Shown here piece after piece: positions 9,754-18,441 of a stretch of 27,435 bases of DNA. Source of the stretch: Ophiothrix spiculata (taxonomy: Eukaryota; Echinodermata; Ophiuroidea; Amphilepidida; Ophiotrichidae); NCBI GenBank assembly GCA_000969725.1, contig JXSR01S002778.1; one strand, 5' to 3'. The notes under the pieces were generated by a model. It worked only from the letters and a program-made list of their open reading frames with translations, searched no databases and was not told the origin of the DNA. Numbering within the stretch: position 1 is the first letter of the stretch; each line of letters opens with the position of its first letter. Position numbers and translations under genes: made by a program.

Positions 9754-9836
9754 TGACTCATTAGTTCAGTTGGTAGAGCGTGGCGCTAGTAATGCCAAGG
9801 TCCCAGGTTCAAATCCTGGATGGTCAGTGATTTTTT
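9754..9836 (+). tRNA. tRNA-Thr(AGU)-like sequence, probable pseudogene or SINE head
   Basis: The A box (TAGTTCAGTTGG), B box (GGTTCAAATCC), a 4-bp D stem, a TGGCG/TGCCA anticodon stem (with one G-T pair) around loop CTAGTAA and a perfect CCAGG/CCTGG T stem are all present. The loop gives anticodon AGT, threonine. The acceptor stem would be a perfect TGACCAT/ATGGTCA, but an extra T (TGAC-T-CAT) bulges it at 9758. A T6 pol III terminator follows at 9831-9836. The extra base argues for a pseudogene or a retroposon head rather than a working tRNA. The tRNA body ends at 9827. Confidence 0.6.
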
Positions 9837-9974
9837 CGCTGACTGTCATTTACGTTGTGTGGTTGCCCAGTTTAAAATTAATTTAAATGTATATTTCACC
9901 GCACGTGTAAATCTATTCTTATGATATTGCTTTAAGTTATTTATTATTTTGTTACTATATTTTTTGTCTTTCAG

Positions 9975-10058
9975 GAAGATACACTTAGTTATTTTGTGAG
10001 ACCAGTTCTCAACCCTAAACTGTCCGATTTTTGTAAAGTCCTTACTAGTATAACTCAG
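9975..10058 (+). CDS. ERI1: ERI1 exon 4: core between Exo I and Exo II
   Basis: An 84-nt, phase 0-0 exon with acceptor TTTTGTCTTTCAG and donor CAG|GTAAGT. It encodes EDTLSYFVRPVLNPKLSDFC then KVLTSITQ, aligned to human EDTFQQYVRPEINTQLSDFC. This segment packs the nuclease fold after the first catalytic strand. Length and phase match the gap between exons 3 and 5 exactly. Confidence 0.93.
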
Positions 10059-10139
10059 GTAAGTTATCTCTTTAAAACTAGTTATTGTATTTCTTTTGAA
10101 TTTAACATGATTGCTGGACATATGTGACCCATCATATCT

Positions 10140-10356
10140 AAGTCTGCGATCACATAGAAGTATACGATATTCGCTATACGCTATTCGCTGGCTATACATT
10201 ATACAGGCACGGCAAGCTATACGATTTTTTCGAATAGTGCCCTCTTATGCGACCCGGTAGCATCAAATTCACATGTTCGATTGAATCTATACGCGTGCCT
10301 ATGTGAAATCGTGCACCGTATACACCAATAGTATAGTTCTATGTGATCGCAGCCTT
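10140..10356. mobile_element. Miniature inverted-repeat element, about 217 bp
   Basis: CTGCGATCACATAGAAGTATA at the left is repeated inverted at the right (TATAGTTCTATGTGATCGCAG). There is one mismatch in roughly 20. The interior is AT-rich with CGATATTCGC-type repeats and no frame. It lies in intron 4. Confidence 0.75.
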
Positions 10357-10627
10357 AAGGTACCTTAAGGCCAGCATAGTAAATTACAAGATACAGGTCA
10401 TTGAAGCTGAGCATAGTCAAAAAATTTTGTCCAAGGTCAATTTTCTAATTTCATCAGAAATGTTACTTTTGAAGTATGTTGCTTTTGAAGTGTGTTTGTC
10501 ATATTAATCAGGTTCCAACATCCAAAACACAAGACAAATGTTTTAAAAACCAAGATAAAAATCATTTCTCCATTCAAGTTTTATCAGTACAGAAATTCAA
10601 ACTCAATTTTCTCAGAACTGCTGTTTT

Positions 10628-11192
10628 NNNNNNNNNNNNNNNNNNNNNNNNNNNNNNNNNNNNNNNNNNNNNNNNNNNNNNNNNNNNNNNNNNNNNNNNN
10701 NNNNNNNNNNNNNNNNNNNNNNNNNNNNNNNNNNNNNNNNNNNNNNNNNNNNNNNNNNNNNNNNNNNNNNNNNNNNNNNNNNNNNNNNNNNNNNNNNNNN
10801 NNNNNNNNNNNNNNNNNNNNNNNNNNNNNNNNNNNNNNNNNNNNNNNNNNNNNNNNNNNNNNNNNNNNNNNNNNNNNNNNNNNNNNNNNNNNNNNNNNNN
10901 NNNNNNNNNNNNNNNNNNNNNNNNNNNNNNNNNNNNNNNNNNNNNNNNNNNNNNNNNNNNNNNNNNNNNNNNNNNNNNNNNNNNNNNNNNNNNNNNNNNN
11001 NNNNNNNNNNNNNNNNNNNNNNNNNNNNNNNNNNNNNNNNNNNNNNNNNNNNNNNNNNNNNNNNNNNNNNNNNNNNNNNNNNNNNNNNNNNNNNNNNNNN
11101 NNNNNNNNNNNNNNNNNNNNNNNNNNNNNNNNNNNNNNNNNNNNNNNNNNNNNNNNNNNNNNNNNNNNNNNNNNNNNNNNNNNNNNNNNNNN
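10628..11192. other. Assembly gap of 565 N
   Basis: Unknown bases fill this interval. It falls in intron 4, between exon 4 and the tandem copies of exon 5. Frames spanning it are artefacts. The gap directly precedes a tandem repeat array, which often causes such assembly breaks. Confidence 0.98.
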
Positions 11193-11237
11193 GCCTATGT
11201 TTTGAGTCACATCTATGACCAGCTGTCTTTCTAGTTT

Positions 11238-12035
11238 TTAGATTTTGAGGTTTGAAAAATTACAGTGCTGATACAATTTAAAGTCTATCTTATAAATAAG
11301 CTCCCTGAAAATCGTGTCCAGAATATTCAAACAATTGTGCTTCTATGCAGTCCGTGCATATGCGTAATTCAGAATTTCAATAACCTGACACAGCTTACGC
11401 ATGACGATCGTTTTGACTGGTCAATTTTCCCCAATGACAAGAACTTGGGAACAACCTATCACATGCAACTGCGTGAATTGCAGTGTGTCGCGCCATACTA
11501 CTTGACAACATGCGTTAATGAGTAAAAAACCCGCGAAACGGGGAGCTTATTTCGAAGATTGACTGTAGTGGGGTTTTTTTTCAACACAGGCCCAAGTAGA
11601 CCATGCTGACACATTTCAAACAGTATTGAATAGAATCAGGGATTGGATGGACCAGAGAGGGTTAGGCACAACCCACTCATTCGCTAATATTTATTCAAAA
11701 TAACCCCTAAACGGGGAGTTTATTTGATTTTTAGGTTTGAAAAATAACAGTGCTGATACAATTTAGTGGTTTTCTTTTTTCAACACAGGCCCAAGTAGAC
11801 CATGCTGACACATTTAAAACGGTATCTATATATTGCTAAGAGTTTATTTGATTTTGAGGTTTGAAAAATTACAGTGCTGATACAATTTAGTGGTTTTCTT
11901 TTTTCAACACAGGCCCAAGTAGACCATGCTGACACATTTAAAACGGTATCTATATATTGCTAAGAGTTTATTTGATTTTGAGGTTTGAAAAATTACAGTG
12001 CTGATACAATTTAGTGGGTTTTTTTTTCAACACAG
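11238..12035 (+). repeat. Tandem array of exon 5 fragments with their splice acceptors
   Basis: A unit made of GAGGTTTGAAAAATTACAG, TGCTGATACAATTTA, a T-rich tract, CAACACAG and the start of exon 5 recurs. Exon-5 starts are at 11590, 11789, 11913 and 12036, spaced 199, 124 and 123 bp. A leader-only piece is at 11238-11282. The copy at 11590 matches the exon for 96 bp, then lacks the last codons and donor and soon hits a stop. The copies at 11789 and 11913 keep only about nine codons (AQVDHADTF) before diverging to a stop (SIYC*). All copies keep an intact CAACACAG acceptor. Only the last, 12036-12145, is a complete exon. Confidence 0.9.
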
Positions 12036-12145
12036 GCCCAAGTAGACCATGCTGACACATTTCAAACAGTATTGAATAGAATCAGGGATTGGATGGACCA
12101 GAGAGGGTTAGGCACAACCCACTCATTCGCTATTTGTGCAGATGG
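12036..12145 (+). CDS. ERI1: ERI1 exon 5, complete copy
   Basis: The 110-nt exon starts in phase 0 after T9CAACACAG and leaves two bases at GG|GTAAG. It encodes AQVDHADTFQTVLNRIRDWM then DQRGLGTTHSFAICADG, matching human DQVDRADTFPQVLKKVIDWM. It joins exon 6 to form DGPWDM, the Exo II strand. Three truncated copies lie immediately upstream, each with an acceptor but none with a donor in an open frame. So this copy is the only one able to continue the protein. Confidence 0.92.
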
Positions 12146-12538
12146 GTAAGTCTACGAAACACTTTGGGACCGGTTTTAAGCTTATCGGATCTAAATCAGA
12201 ATAACGAACAAGTTAGTCTGCCGATCTCACAAACCAATTCATCTGATACTAAGAAAAGTGAAAAAAAGTAAATTACATCTTTTGATAGCATTCATACTTA
12301 CCAGAACCAACAGACAACATCAAAATACCGGTACTATAAATTTATATCTGTGCCTGGAATTAGCTATGACAACCGCAATGACCGTACGTAAATGATCGAT
12401 GAATTCACTGATATTGCGTTAATGTCAGCAATTTATTGTCCTTTGTAATATACACTTACAGAATCGGACTCGGCCAATTTGAAGCTAACTAAGAATCTTG
12501 GGTTAGCTACCCTAGTTTGATTAAAATATGTGGACGCA

Positions 12539-12619
12539 TTAGGCCAAAAAAGAAATTGTTTGGTTGCCCTCCACAGCTTTTTTCAGAGAGGGTCGGTCGG
12601 TCAGATTTTTTTTTTTTTT
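12539..12619. mobile_element. Miniature family M1, left-end fragment
   Basis: AGGCCAAAAAAGAAATTGTT then TGGTTGCC and GGTCGGTCGGTCAGATT with a T run correspond to the left end of the M1 element at 7739 and 26184. The rest of the element is missing. Confidence 0.55.
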
Positions 12620-12656
12620 CAATACTCCTCCATGGACCGCAAGGTTGATTGGCAGC

Positions 12657-12728
12657 TTAAGCCTTCACAACTTCCCCCGTGACATCCAAATCCAAACAAT
12701 CAAATACCTCTTGTAGTGACTGTGACAT
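12657..12728 (-). pseudogene. Possible EF-hand-like coding fragment
   Basis: On the minus strand a 23-codon frame reads MSQSLQEVFDCLDLDVTGEV then VKA and stop. The helix plus DLDVTGEV resembles the start of a calcium-binding EF-hand loop (D-x-D-x-T-G). The stop falls where the loop's final Glu should be. Flanking frames give nothing. It may be a captured or dead exon in intron 5, or chance. Confidence 0.2.
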
Positions 12729-12739
12729 CCTGAACGTTT

Positions 12740-13050
12740 TGAGGGTTGAGAGAAGACATGTAGACCCTCTTCACCTGCTTCTGTCGATTTTGTTAACGGA
12801 ATATCGAAAAAAGCAAAAGTTGTAACATGGGTTTTTTTGTATTTTTCGGTAAGTTTTGCATATTTTTTTTTGGCCTTAGATGTACAGTTGTTGACTTGTT
12901 ATGAACCTTTATTATGTATCCGTTTCAACAATGAAAACCTTGTTTGCGCATGCACGACCATGTGAGCTAAGGAATTATTTATCGACAAAAATCTTTTAAA
13001 AAATACAACAATATATGTATAGAGAATGCTATAGTTTCCTAGATCAGGGC
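12740..13050. other. Intron 5 sequence with no gene
   Basis: AT-rich with T runs. No exon, RNA gene or paired repeat was found. Confidence 0.5.
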
Positions 13051-13060
13051 TCTATTTCAT

Positions 13061-13371
13061 GGGTTGAGAGCCACAAGGCCGTATCTGCACGAAAAAAAAA
13101 AATAGCCGAGAAGGCCGTATTTGCACGTGCAACAAAGGTGCAAATATGGCTTTGTGGCTCTTTTGTTTCCCATGCCAGACATAAGATTTTCCAGCTTTTC
13201 AGTTGGTTCCAGCTTTTTTTTTTATGTCAAAATTTCCAGAATTCTATTTATTTTCAGCCCTTTTTTGAGGCATTTTTACCAATTTCACATGCTTTCCCAG
13301 TGTTTCCAGCTTTTTTCAGGGAGATGCAATCTCATGCCTGCGTGCAGATACGGCCTTGTGGCTCTCAACCC
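13061..13371. mobile_element. Miniature transposon with 31-bp perfect inverted ends and a 9-bp target duplication
   Basis: Bases 13061-13091 (GGGTTGAGAGCCACAAGG onward) are repeated inverted, without mismatch, at 13341-13371. CTATTTCAT precedes the left end and CGATTTCAT follows the right end at a one-base offset, an 8-9 bp target duplication with one mismatch. An 8-bp-type duplication fits hAT or Mutator-like elements. The interior holds internal GCCGTATTTGCACG and GTGCAAATATGGC repeats and no transposase, so the element is non-autonomous. Confidence 0.85.
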
Positions 13372-13592
13372 TCGATTTCATAAAGCTATTTAGAAACATT
13401 CTTAAATAAAATTTTCTAAAGCTTCTTCACAACAAAAAACTATTGAACATGTTCTACTTGGAAGTGACCACATTTTCCAACATTTTATTTGAATGATTTC
13501 AACATGATTGCCTTTGTCCTATGTAGATGAAATTTTGTCCCATATAATTGAATTACTTTTTACTTATAAATCTCTTTTTCTTTATTTTACAG

Positions 13593-13872
13593 ACCATGGG
13601 ATATGAACTATTTTCTCAACATTCAATGTGAAGTGAGTGAAATCCCGTACCCAGAGTACGCCAAAAAATGGGTCAATCTCTCCAAATCATTCAGTAACTT
13701 TTATAAAACTCATCGAATGAACTTAGCCAATATGTTGAAAGCTTTGGGAATGACATTTACGGGTAGGCAACATCGAGGAATCGACGATGCCAAAAATATC
13801 GCTCGGATTGCTATACAATTATTACAGGACGGCTGCGATATGCAGGTCAATGAAGCGTTACAAGATGATTGA
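13593..13872 (+). CDS. ERI1: ERI1 exon 6: Exo II and III motifs, C-terminus
   Basis: The acceptor is TTTTTCTTTATTTTACAG. The 280-nt exon completes the Gly codon begun in exon 5 and runs to TGA. It encodes PWDMNYFLNIQCEVSEIPY, AKKWVNLSKSFSNFYK and GRQHRGIDDAKNIARIAI, then ends QDGCDMQVNEALQDD. In human ERI1 the same blocks are SWDMSKFLNIQC, AKKWINIRKSYGNFYK and GRPHCGLDDSKNIARIAV. Asp275 of PWDM, His332 and Asp337 complete the DEDDh site, so the enzyme looks catalytically intact. The protein stops about 20 residues earlier than human ERI1. The last 48 bases and the following UTR are repeated downstream. Confidence 0.95.
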
Positions 13873-14260
13873 CCTTTGACCTTACAGGAGATAGACTGCG
13901 TGGAAAGTGTGTGTGCTCAATTGTTTACATAAATTGACTAGTTTTCATGGAAAAAGCATAGATTTCAGATCAGGTAGTAAAGGACAGCTATGATATGAAG
14001 GTCAATGAGGCGTTACAAGATTGACCTTTGACCTTACAGGAAATAGACTGCGCAGAAAGTGTGTGCTCAATTTGTTTACATAAATTGGCTAGTTTTCCTG
14101 GAAAAAGTATGGATTTCAGATCAGGTAGTACAGAACGACTGTGATATGAAGGTAATTGAGCTTATGACCTTTGACCTTACGGAGGATAGATACAGCAAGT
14201 TTGCTCAAATTTTTGACTTGAATTGGTCAGTTTGAATGGAGAAAATGTAGTGGAATCGAC
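13826..14260 (+). repeat. Tandem repeat of the ERI1 C-terminus and early 3' UTR
   Basis: The unit begins in the coding end (AGGACGGCTGCGATATGCAG) and runs through TTGACCTTTGACCTTACAGG, GTGTGTGCTCAATTG and TTCAGATCAGGTAGTA. Copies start at 13826, 13981 and 14132, so the period is about 151-155 bp. Copy 2 still reads DSYDMKVNEALQD and a stop. Copy 3 is degraded (NDCDMKVIEL). A piece lies at about 15960-16013. The extra copies fall in the apparent 3' UTR. Confidence 0.85.
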
Positions 14261-14396
14261 AACACTTAATTACGATATATGTATTGCGTGGATTTTCTAT
14301 TCAGTTATTTACAGGATGGGTTTGACCTTGCAGGTGAAATTGTGACCATCCATCCCAAACCAGCTGTAAATGCCACCTCTTGTCATTTTCACTTTT

Positions 14397-14960
14397 TTAT
14401 GCCTCCACCAGAGGCATTATGTTTTCTGGTTGTCCGTCCGTCCGGGCTCGTTTTTCGGAACTGGTGAGGCGTATAGCGATGCAAGTTGGTGGAGTGGTGG
14501 TAAGGGTGGCTAGTAATTTTCTCTGAAAGGTTTGGCGCCAAATATGCAAATTTAGTCGATTTTTAAGCAGAAATTATGTGATTTTTTGTGATTTTAGAAA
14601 CCGTGCACCCTACATTCATGAAATTTGGTGGGTAGGTGAGGATAGAGCTGCGCTTGTGCCAGCTGCAATTTGAGCGCAAAATATGCTAATTAAGTATCTA
14701 ATTTGCATAATTTATGCATAAAATGTTGCATATTTTTCAACTTTGTCGGATTTCATAGGTTAAGGTCTCAAAATGTTCGTCTTGGACCAGCGATCAAAAG
14801 TGTCAATGGTGACCCCATCGTCCAACCTTTCCCTGGGGGTCAAAGGTCAAAAGAAAGGTCAAATTCTCCTTAGTCCGATTACAAAGGTGGAAGGCGGAGG
14901 CATCGTGATCGACACTCTGTGTCGAGAACCGCGCGGCCCGAGAACCGCGTATTCTAGTTA
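14397..14960. repeat. Dispersed repeat with GCCTCC / GGAGGC ends
   Basis: It starts TATGCCTCCACCAGAGGCAT with TTGTCCGTCCGTCCG, and ends GGCGGAGGCATCGTGATCG with CACTCTGTGTCGAGAACCGC. I recall this pair of end sequences from repeats in several marine invertebrate genomes. The middle has gene-free text with CCTACATTCATGAAATTTGG and GGGGTCAAAGGTCAAAAG. Small frames at 14279 and 14773 are part of it. It lies just beyond the ERI1 3' end. Confidence 0.55.
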
Positions 14961-15274
14961 ATTATATGCAAAGATCGTGCTTTAAGGATTAAAATGACAC
15001 CTTAATGATCTTCACACAATTTCCAGATGTCAAGTAATGGTCCGTCAAAGGTTGTCAGGGAGTAAAACGTATAACTGAGATAAAAGCGTTCAAAGATCAG
15101 TAGGCCTTATATTTTCTGTTGATTGTCTTAAAAATATGCAGATTTATTTCACATTTCCTATCATTTTCTTGAAATGAAACTTTGCTGGTATTTTGTAGTA
15201 AGCATAAGGAACAAGTAAACTTTGTGTCATAAGTTCCTACCCATGATTTCTACACACCTGCAGATGAATGGGTA
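14961..15274. other. Intergenic sequence, nothing recognised
   Basis: No open frame of note, no paired repeat ends and no RNA-like motif were found. AT-rich. Confidence 0.5.
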
Positions 15275-15436
15275 GGAGCGGAGTTTATTATATTCACGTT
15301 TTTTCTCTATGCACAACCAAATCCTCACCCAAGTTAATTGTGGTGGAACTTGAGTGGACCTAGATACACCAAATGTGAACCCATGGCTGACAATGCCATC
15401 ACACCTGACAGTAAAGACAGTCTGGTATCGCCCCTC
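15275..15436. repeat. Relative of the right part of the 6970-7571 element
   Basis: Shared blocks in order are GAGTGGACC, CCATGGCTGAC, GCCAT, ACAG/ACGGGCTGG and CTGGTATC-CCCCT, matching about 7450-7557. The other end is not seen; a Tc1-like miniature element begins directly at 15437, so it probably inserted here. Confidence 0.5.
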
Positions 15437-15946
15437 TACACTCCCGCTCGAAAGTATTTCTGCACAAAAATCTTATTCAGCCATATCTCAAAAGGCGTTT
15501 ATCCGATTTTCATCATTTTTTGACAGACTCTATATTGAATAATTACCAAACTAACTAATCTGGAATTGCATTTGAAAGATGTGGTGTGCACATTACTACT
15601 TCCGTCTTCATATAAAAAAAATGAGTTTATATACATTTCTGCATATTTGTTTTAAAACGTACAACCTGGATATATTCTATCCGGTTATAAGGTAATAATG
15701 AGGTTATGAAAAATTTATATTAATGAGATTTGTACTTGTGGTGTATTTGTATATGGCCCATGAAATCAGACATTTCTATGGCAATGGAAGATTAAATATT
15801 AAAACAAACATTGATTTATTCCGATTGAATAGATAAGTTAAATATACTAGTATGAATATTTGATGATTTTAGGTCATTTATTATTAAAAAAAATAAGGTT
15901 TCTGAACATTTTTAATTATGCCGAAATACTTGTGAGCGGGAGTGTA
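15437..15946. mobile_element. Tc1/mariner-like miniature element, 510 bp, TA ends
   Basis: The left end reads TACACTCCCGCTCGAAAGTA then TTTC. The right end is the inverse, GAAATACTTGTGAGCGGG then AGTGTA. Both termini carry TA, the usual Tc1/mariner target duplication. The interior is AT-rich with no transposase frame, so it is non-autonomous. Confidence 0.75.
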
Positions 15947-16021
15947 TATGTTTGGGTGATATCACAGTTCAATGAGGCATTACAAGATTGACATTTGACC
16001 TTACAGGGGATCAAGAAAGAT

Positions 16022-16250
16022 ACTCGTTTAATTGGTACAACATAGAAAATATTTAAGGTAGGCCTTTTATTATTTGATTTTCCAGTAAAAAAATCTACCA
16101 GATTTTTGGCTAGTTTGCGTGATTTTTTTCATGAATTTCTCCAAAAGCACTCAATTCATTAAATTTGAGGCTTTTTGCAGTTTATTTTCTTTTTTGATGA
16201 GAAAATTAGGGTCAGTTGAGTTACACCAATCAAACAACACAAAAGGCCTA
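16022..16250. mobile_element. Miniature family M1, degenerate copy
   Basis: The left part has TTTAATTGGTACAACATAGA. The right part has TTAGGGTCAGTTGAGTTACA then CCAATCAAACAAC and AAAAGGCCTA. Order and spacing match M1 elsewhere, with internal loss. The frame at 16119-16376 overlaps it and is not a gene. Confidence 0.65.
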
Positions 16251-16586
16251 AACTCAGTAGCATGTGTGCTCAAAATTACAATGGGTCAAATTTGCATCGA
16301 GAAAGCATGGAAAATATTTATGAAATTGTTTATAGGGTTGCTCTATATTTGGTACAAGATTATTCACTACCCTTGAGCTTTGACCTCACATTTTCTCCAT
16401 GCAAATTAAGTACTTCAGACCATAAATTTGAGCACATACAAACATATGCCGAAGAATAAATTATTTGTAGTAAATGTAGAATATTACGTAGCTCAAAGCC
16501 AATTTGATTAAAGAATTCACATCCACAAAGTGGGAAAATGAAACAATTAAAACAAGACTTACCCAGTAAGTTGAAGTTTGGTTGTG

Positions 16587-17144
16587 ATTCTATACTGCTC
16601 CTCTGGTGGTTGATATTAGGAATTAAGCCATTCTTGCTCCCCGTCAAAATAGTTCGCTGTATCGTACAAATCTGAGCCAGAAGCCTCCTCCTGGGTAGAT
16701 TTTATCTTTTGTACATCTGTAGTTAGTTTGATTACGCTAGAGGCCAAAACCTCCATATATTTCTCTAATTTAGAGAGCAAACTTTTGTTTGGTTTCACCA
16801 GACCCACTGGGCGGCATGCTAACCGTACATGGCCCATTGGATTTAGCATTGCCAACATTCTGTTTCTTGCCGCTCTTCGAGCCGGCAGTTTTTGTCTGGG
16901 AATCCACATCTTTCCCTTTGGTTTTTATTATTTTTTGGTCACCATTGGTTTCCCTGGTACTTTGATCATCCCGCACCATATTGGTTTGGAATATATTTTA
17001 TCTTTTACCAAAAATTTCAGGCAAATCTTGCACTGATATAACGGTGTTGTCTGACTTATTGAAAAGAGGATCGCAACTGGTGTGTACGCATGCGCGATTG
17101 CTACCCATGGAATTCCGTATCAACACCAGAGAGCAGTATAGAAT
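16587..17144. repeat. Inverted repeat bracketing the gag-like ORF
   Basis: ATTCTATACTGCTCCTCTGG then TGGTTGATA at 16587-16615 is repeated inverted at 17118-17144 (TATCAACACCAGAGAGCAGT then ATAGAAT). About 27 of 29 bases pair, with two single-base gaps. The repeats sit immediately outside the ORF's start and stop. They could be transposon termini, but no target duplication is clear. Confidence 0.55.
16616..17108 (-). pseudogene. Broken gag-like ORF of an unidentified retroelement
   Basis: On the minus strand from ATG at 17108 the frame reads MGSNRACVHTSCDPLFNKSD, ends ...DLPEIFGKR at a TAA, then resumes in the same frame NIFQTNMVRDDQSTRETN through a Lys/Ser/Thr-rich stretch. Near 16780 it must shift frame to KLEKYMEVLASSVIKLTTDV, a likely coiled coil, then DLYDTANYFDGEQEW and stop. 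A disordered basic part followed by a coiled coil is typical of retrotransposon gag or ORF1 proteins. I do not recognise the exact family. One stop and one frameshift make it a relic. A GCATGCGC (NRF1-like) site overlaps the start region. Confidence 0.4.
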
Positions 17145-17283
17145 TAGAAGCTAAAGCTTTTAATTTTTATGATGATCAGGTAGATCTCTCAGCAGAGGCT
17201 TCAAAACTCAGTTTGACCCCTTTTCTAGCCACTTGCTATCGTTTCTTACAATAGCAGTCTAGTCCAGTTTAGAAGGGGTCCCT

Positions 17284-17565
17284 TAGGGTGAAAACATAGT
17301 CGGCCTTCGAAAAATATTTTCGCTACCAAACATTTGGTCGTGACGTCAAAATGACGAGTGACTCCAAATAAAATAACTTCAACACCAAGTTGAGACCAAA
17401 TAAGATTTCGCGCTAGATTGCACATGTATTGAATTGCCATATACATTGCACCAAATGTTTGTTACCGGTTCATACTTTAAATTCGTTGGCAAATATTTGG
17501 TGATGTCACAACCAAATGTTTGGTAGCGAAAATTTTGTTTGGAGGCCGACTATGTTTTCAGCCTA
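17284..17565. mobile_element. Miniature inverted-repeat element, 282 bp
   Basis: The left end is TAGGGTGAAAACATAGTCGG then CC; the right end is the inverse GGCCGACTATGTTTTCAGCC then TA. One mismatch over about 22 bases. TA at both ends could be target duplication. A truncated inverse copy is at 3831-4018. Confidence 0.85.
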
Positions 17566-17801
17566 CGATTAAGAATTGGCGATGGGCACCCACTTATGGT
17601 ATTTATGTGATTATTGCATGATTGGGCTGGTAGAAAGAAAGTTGCTTGCATAATTGGTGGGTGAAATATATTAATATTTATTAAATTAAAGCTATGGTCA
17701 CAATACTTTGTATGAACAGTTGCGATCAGTGTTTTGAAATGATTTTACCATTTTCCACGAACTTAAAAATTGGGTTTTTGGCAAACTGCATCCGTAGCCT
17801 T

Positions 17802-18209
17802 TAAGGTCTGTATGCACAAAGCAGGACTAACTTAGTCCCGGACTAAGTGAAATTTGATTTTTTTGAAAAATAACATATTTTTTGGAATCTGTAATAATTT
17901 ATGTCCTTGCATTAAGATATATGCTGAAATGACTATAATTTGACCATTTCTCTGTTTTGGAACAATGGCATTTTTTGGCAAAAAGAACAAAAATTTATTT
18001 AGTCCAAGACTAAACCATTTATGTGTTCCAAAATTAATTGAAATGGTTTAAAACAGACAAATGAATCATATATTAAAAGTTTCAGTTTAAATCTTTAAGC
18101 AAGAACTTAAATTATCGCTAGATTCCCCCCAAAATGTGCGATATTCCACAATTTCAAATTTCACTTAATCTGGGACTAAGTTTGTCCTGCTTTGTGCATA
18201 CCGACCTAA
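17802..18209. mobile_element. Miniature element with roughly 50-bp inverted ends
   Basis: TATGCACAAAGCAGGACTAA then CTTAGTCCCGGACTAAGTGA at the left is repeated inverted at the right (CTTAATCTGGGACTAAG then TTTGTCCTGCTTTGTGCATA), with few mismatches. The GGACTAA motif is itself repeated within each arm. No coding frame. Confidence 0.85.
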
Positions 18210-18441
18210 AAGTTTGTAAATAATGGTTTTGAAAATGCCAGTTCATCCTACTCAAAAGTTGTAACCATTCGTATGAACATTGTATGGCCAATTGTGACCA
18301 TAGGTTTAGAAATAAACCATCTCTAATTTGATCTTTTCTTTTCTTTTGAATTATGTAACCTAGATTGTAGTTTACTGCAGCTGTTTCCTTCAAAGTGTTG
18401 CAATTCAGGCAGGTGATTTTCTCTTAGGGCAGGTTATTGAC

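Noticed and set aside
9754..9827. A functional tRNA-Thr gene
   Set aside because: An extra base bulges the acceptor stem, and the region is rich in tRNA-derived SINEs; listed as tRNA-like only.
10476..11234. Long open frames of 208-252 codons on both strands
   Set aside because: They consist almost wholly of N from the assembly gap.
11265..11525. 86-codon open frame ending YYLTTCVNE
   Set aside because: It lies within intron 4 next to the exon 5 array, has no recognised motif, and ERI1 needs no residues between exons 4 and 5.
11238..12035. CRISPR-like array because of regular spacing of 123-124 bp
   Set aside because: Units contain splice acceptors and exon sequence with no separate spacers; the window is eukaryotic.
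13015..13393. Overlapping 90- and 122-codon frames
   Set aside because: They are produced by a miniature transposon with 31-bp inverted ends.
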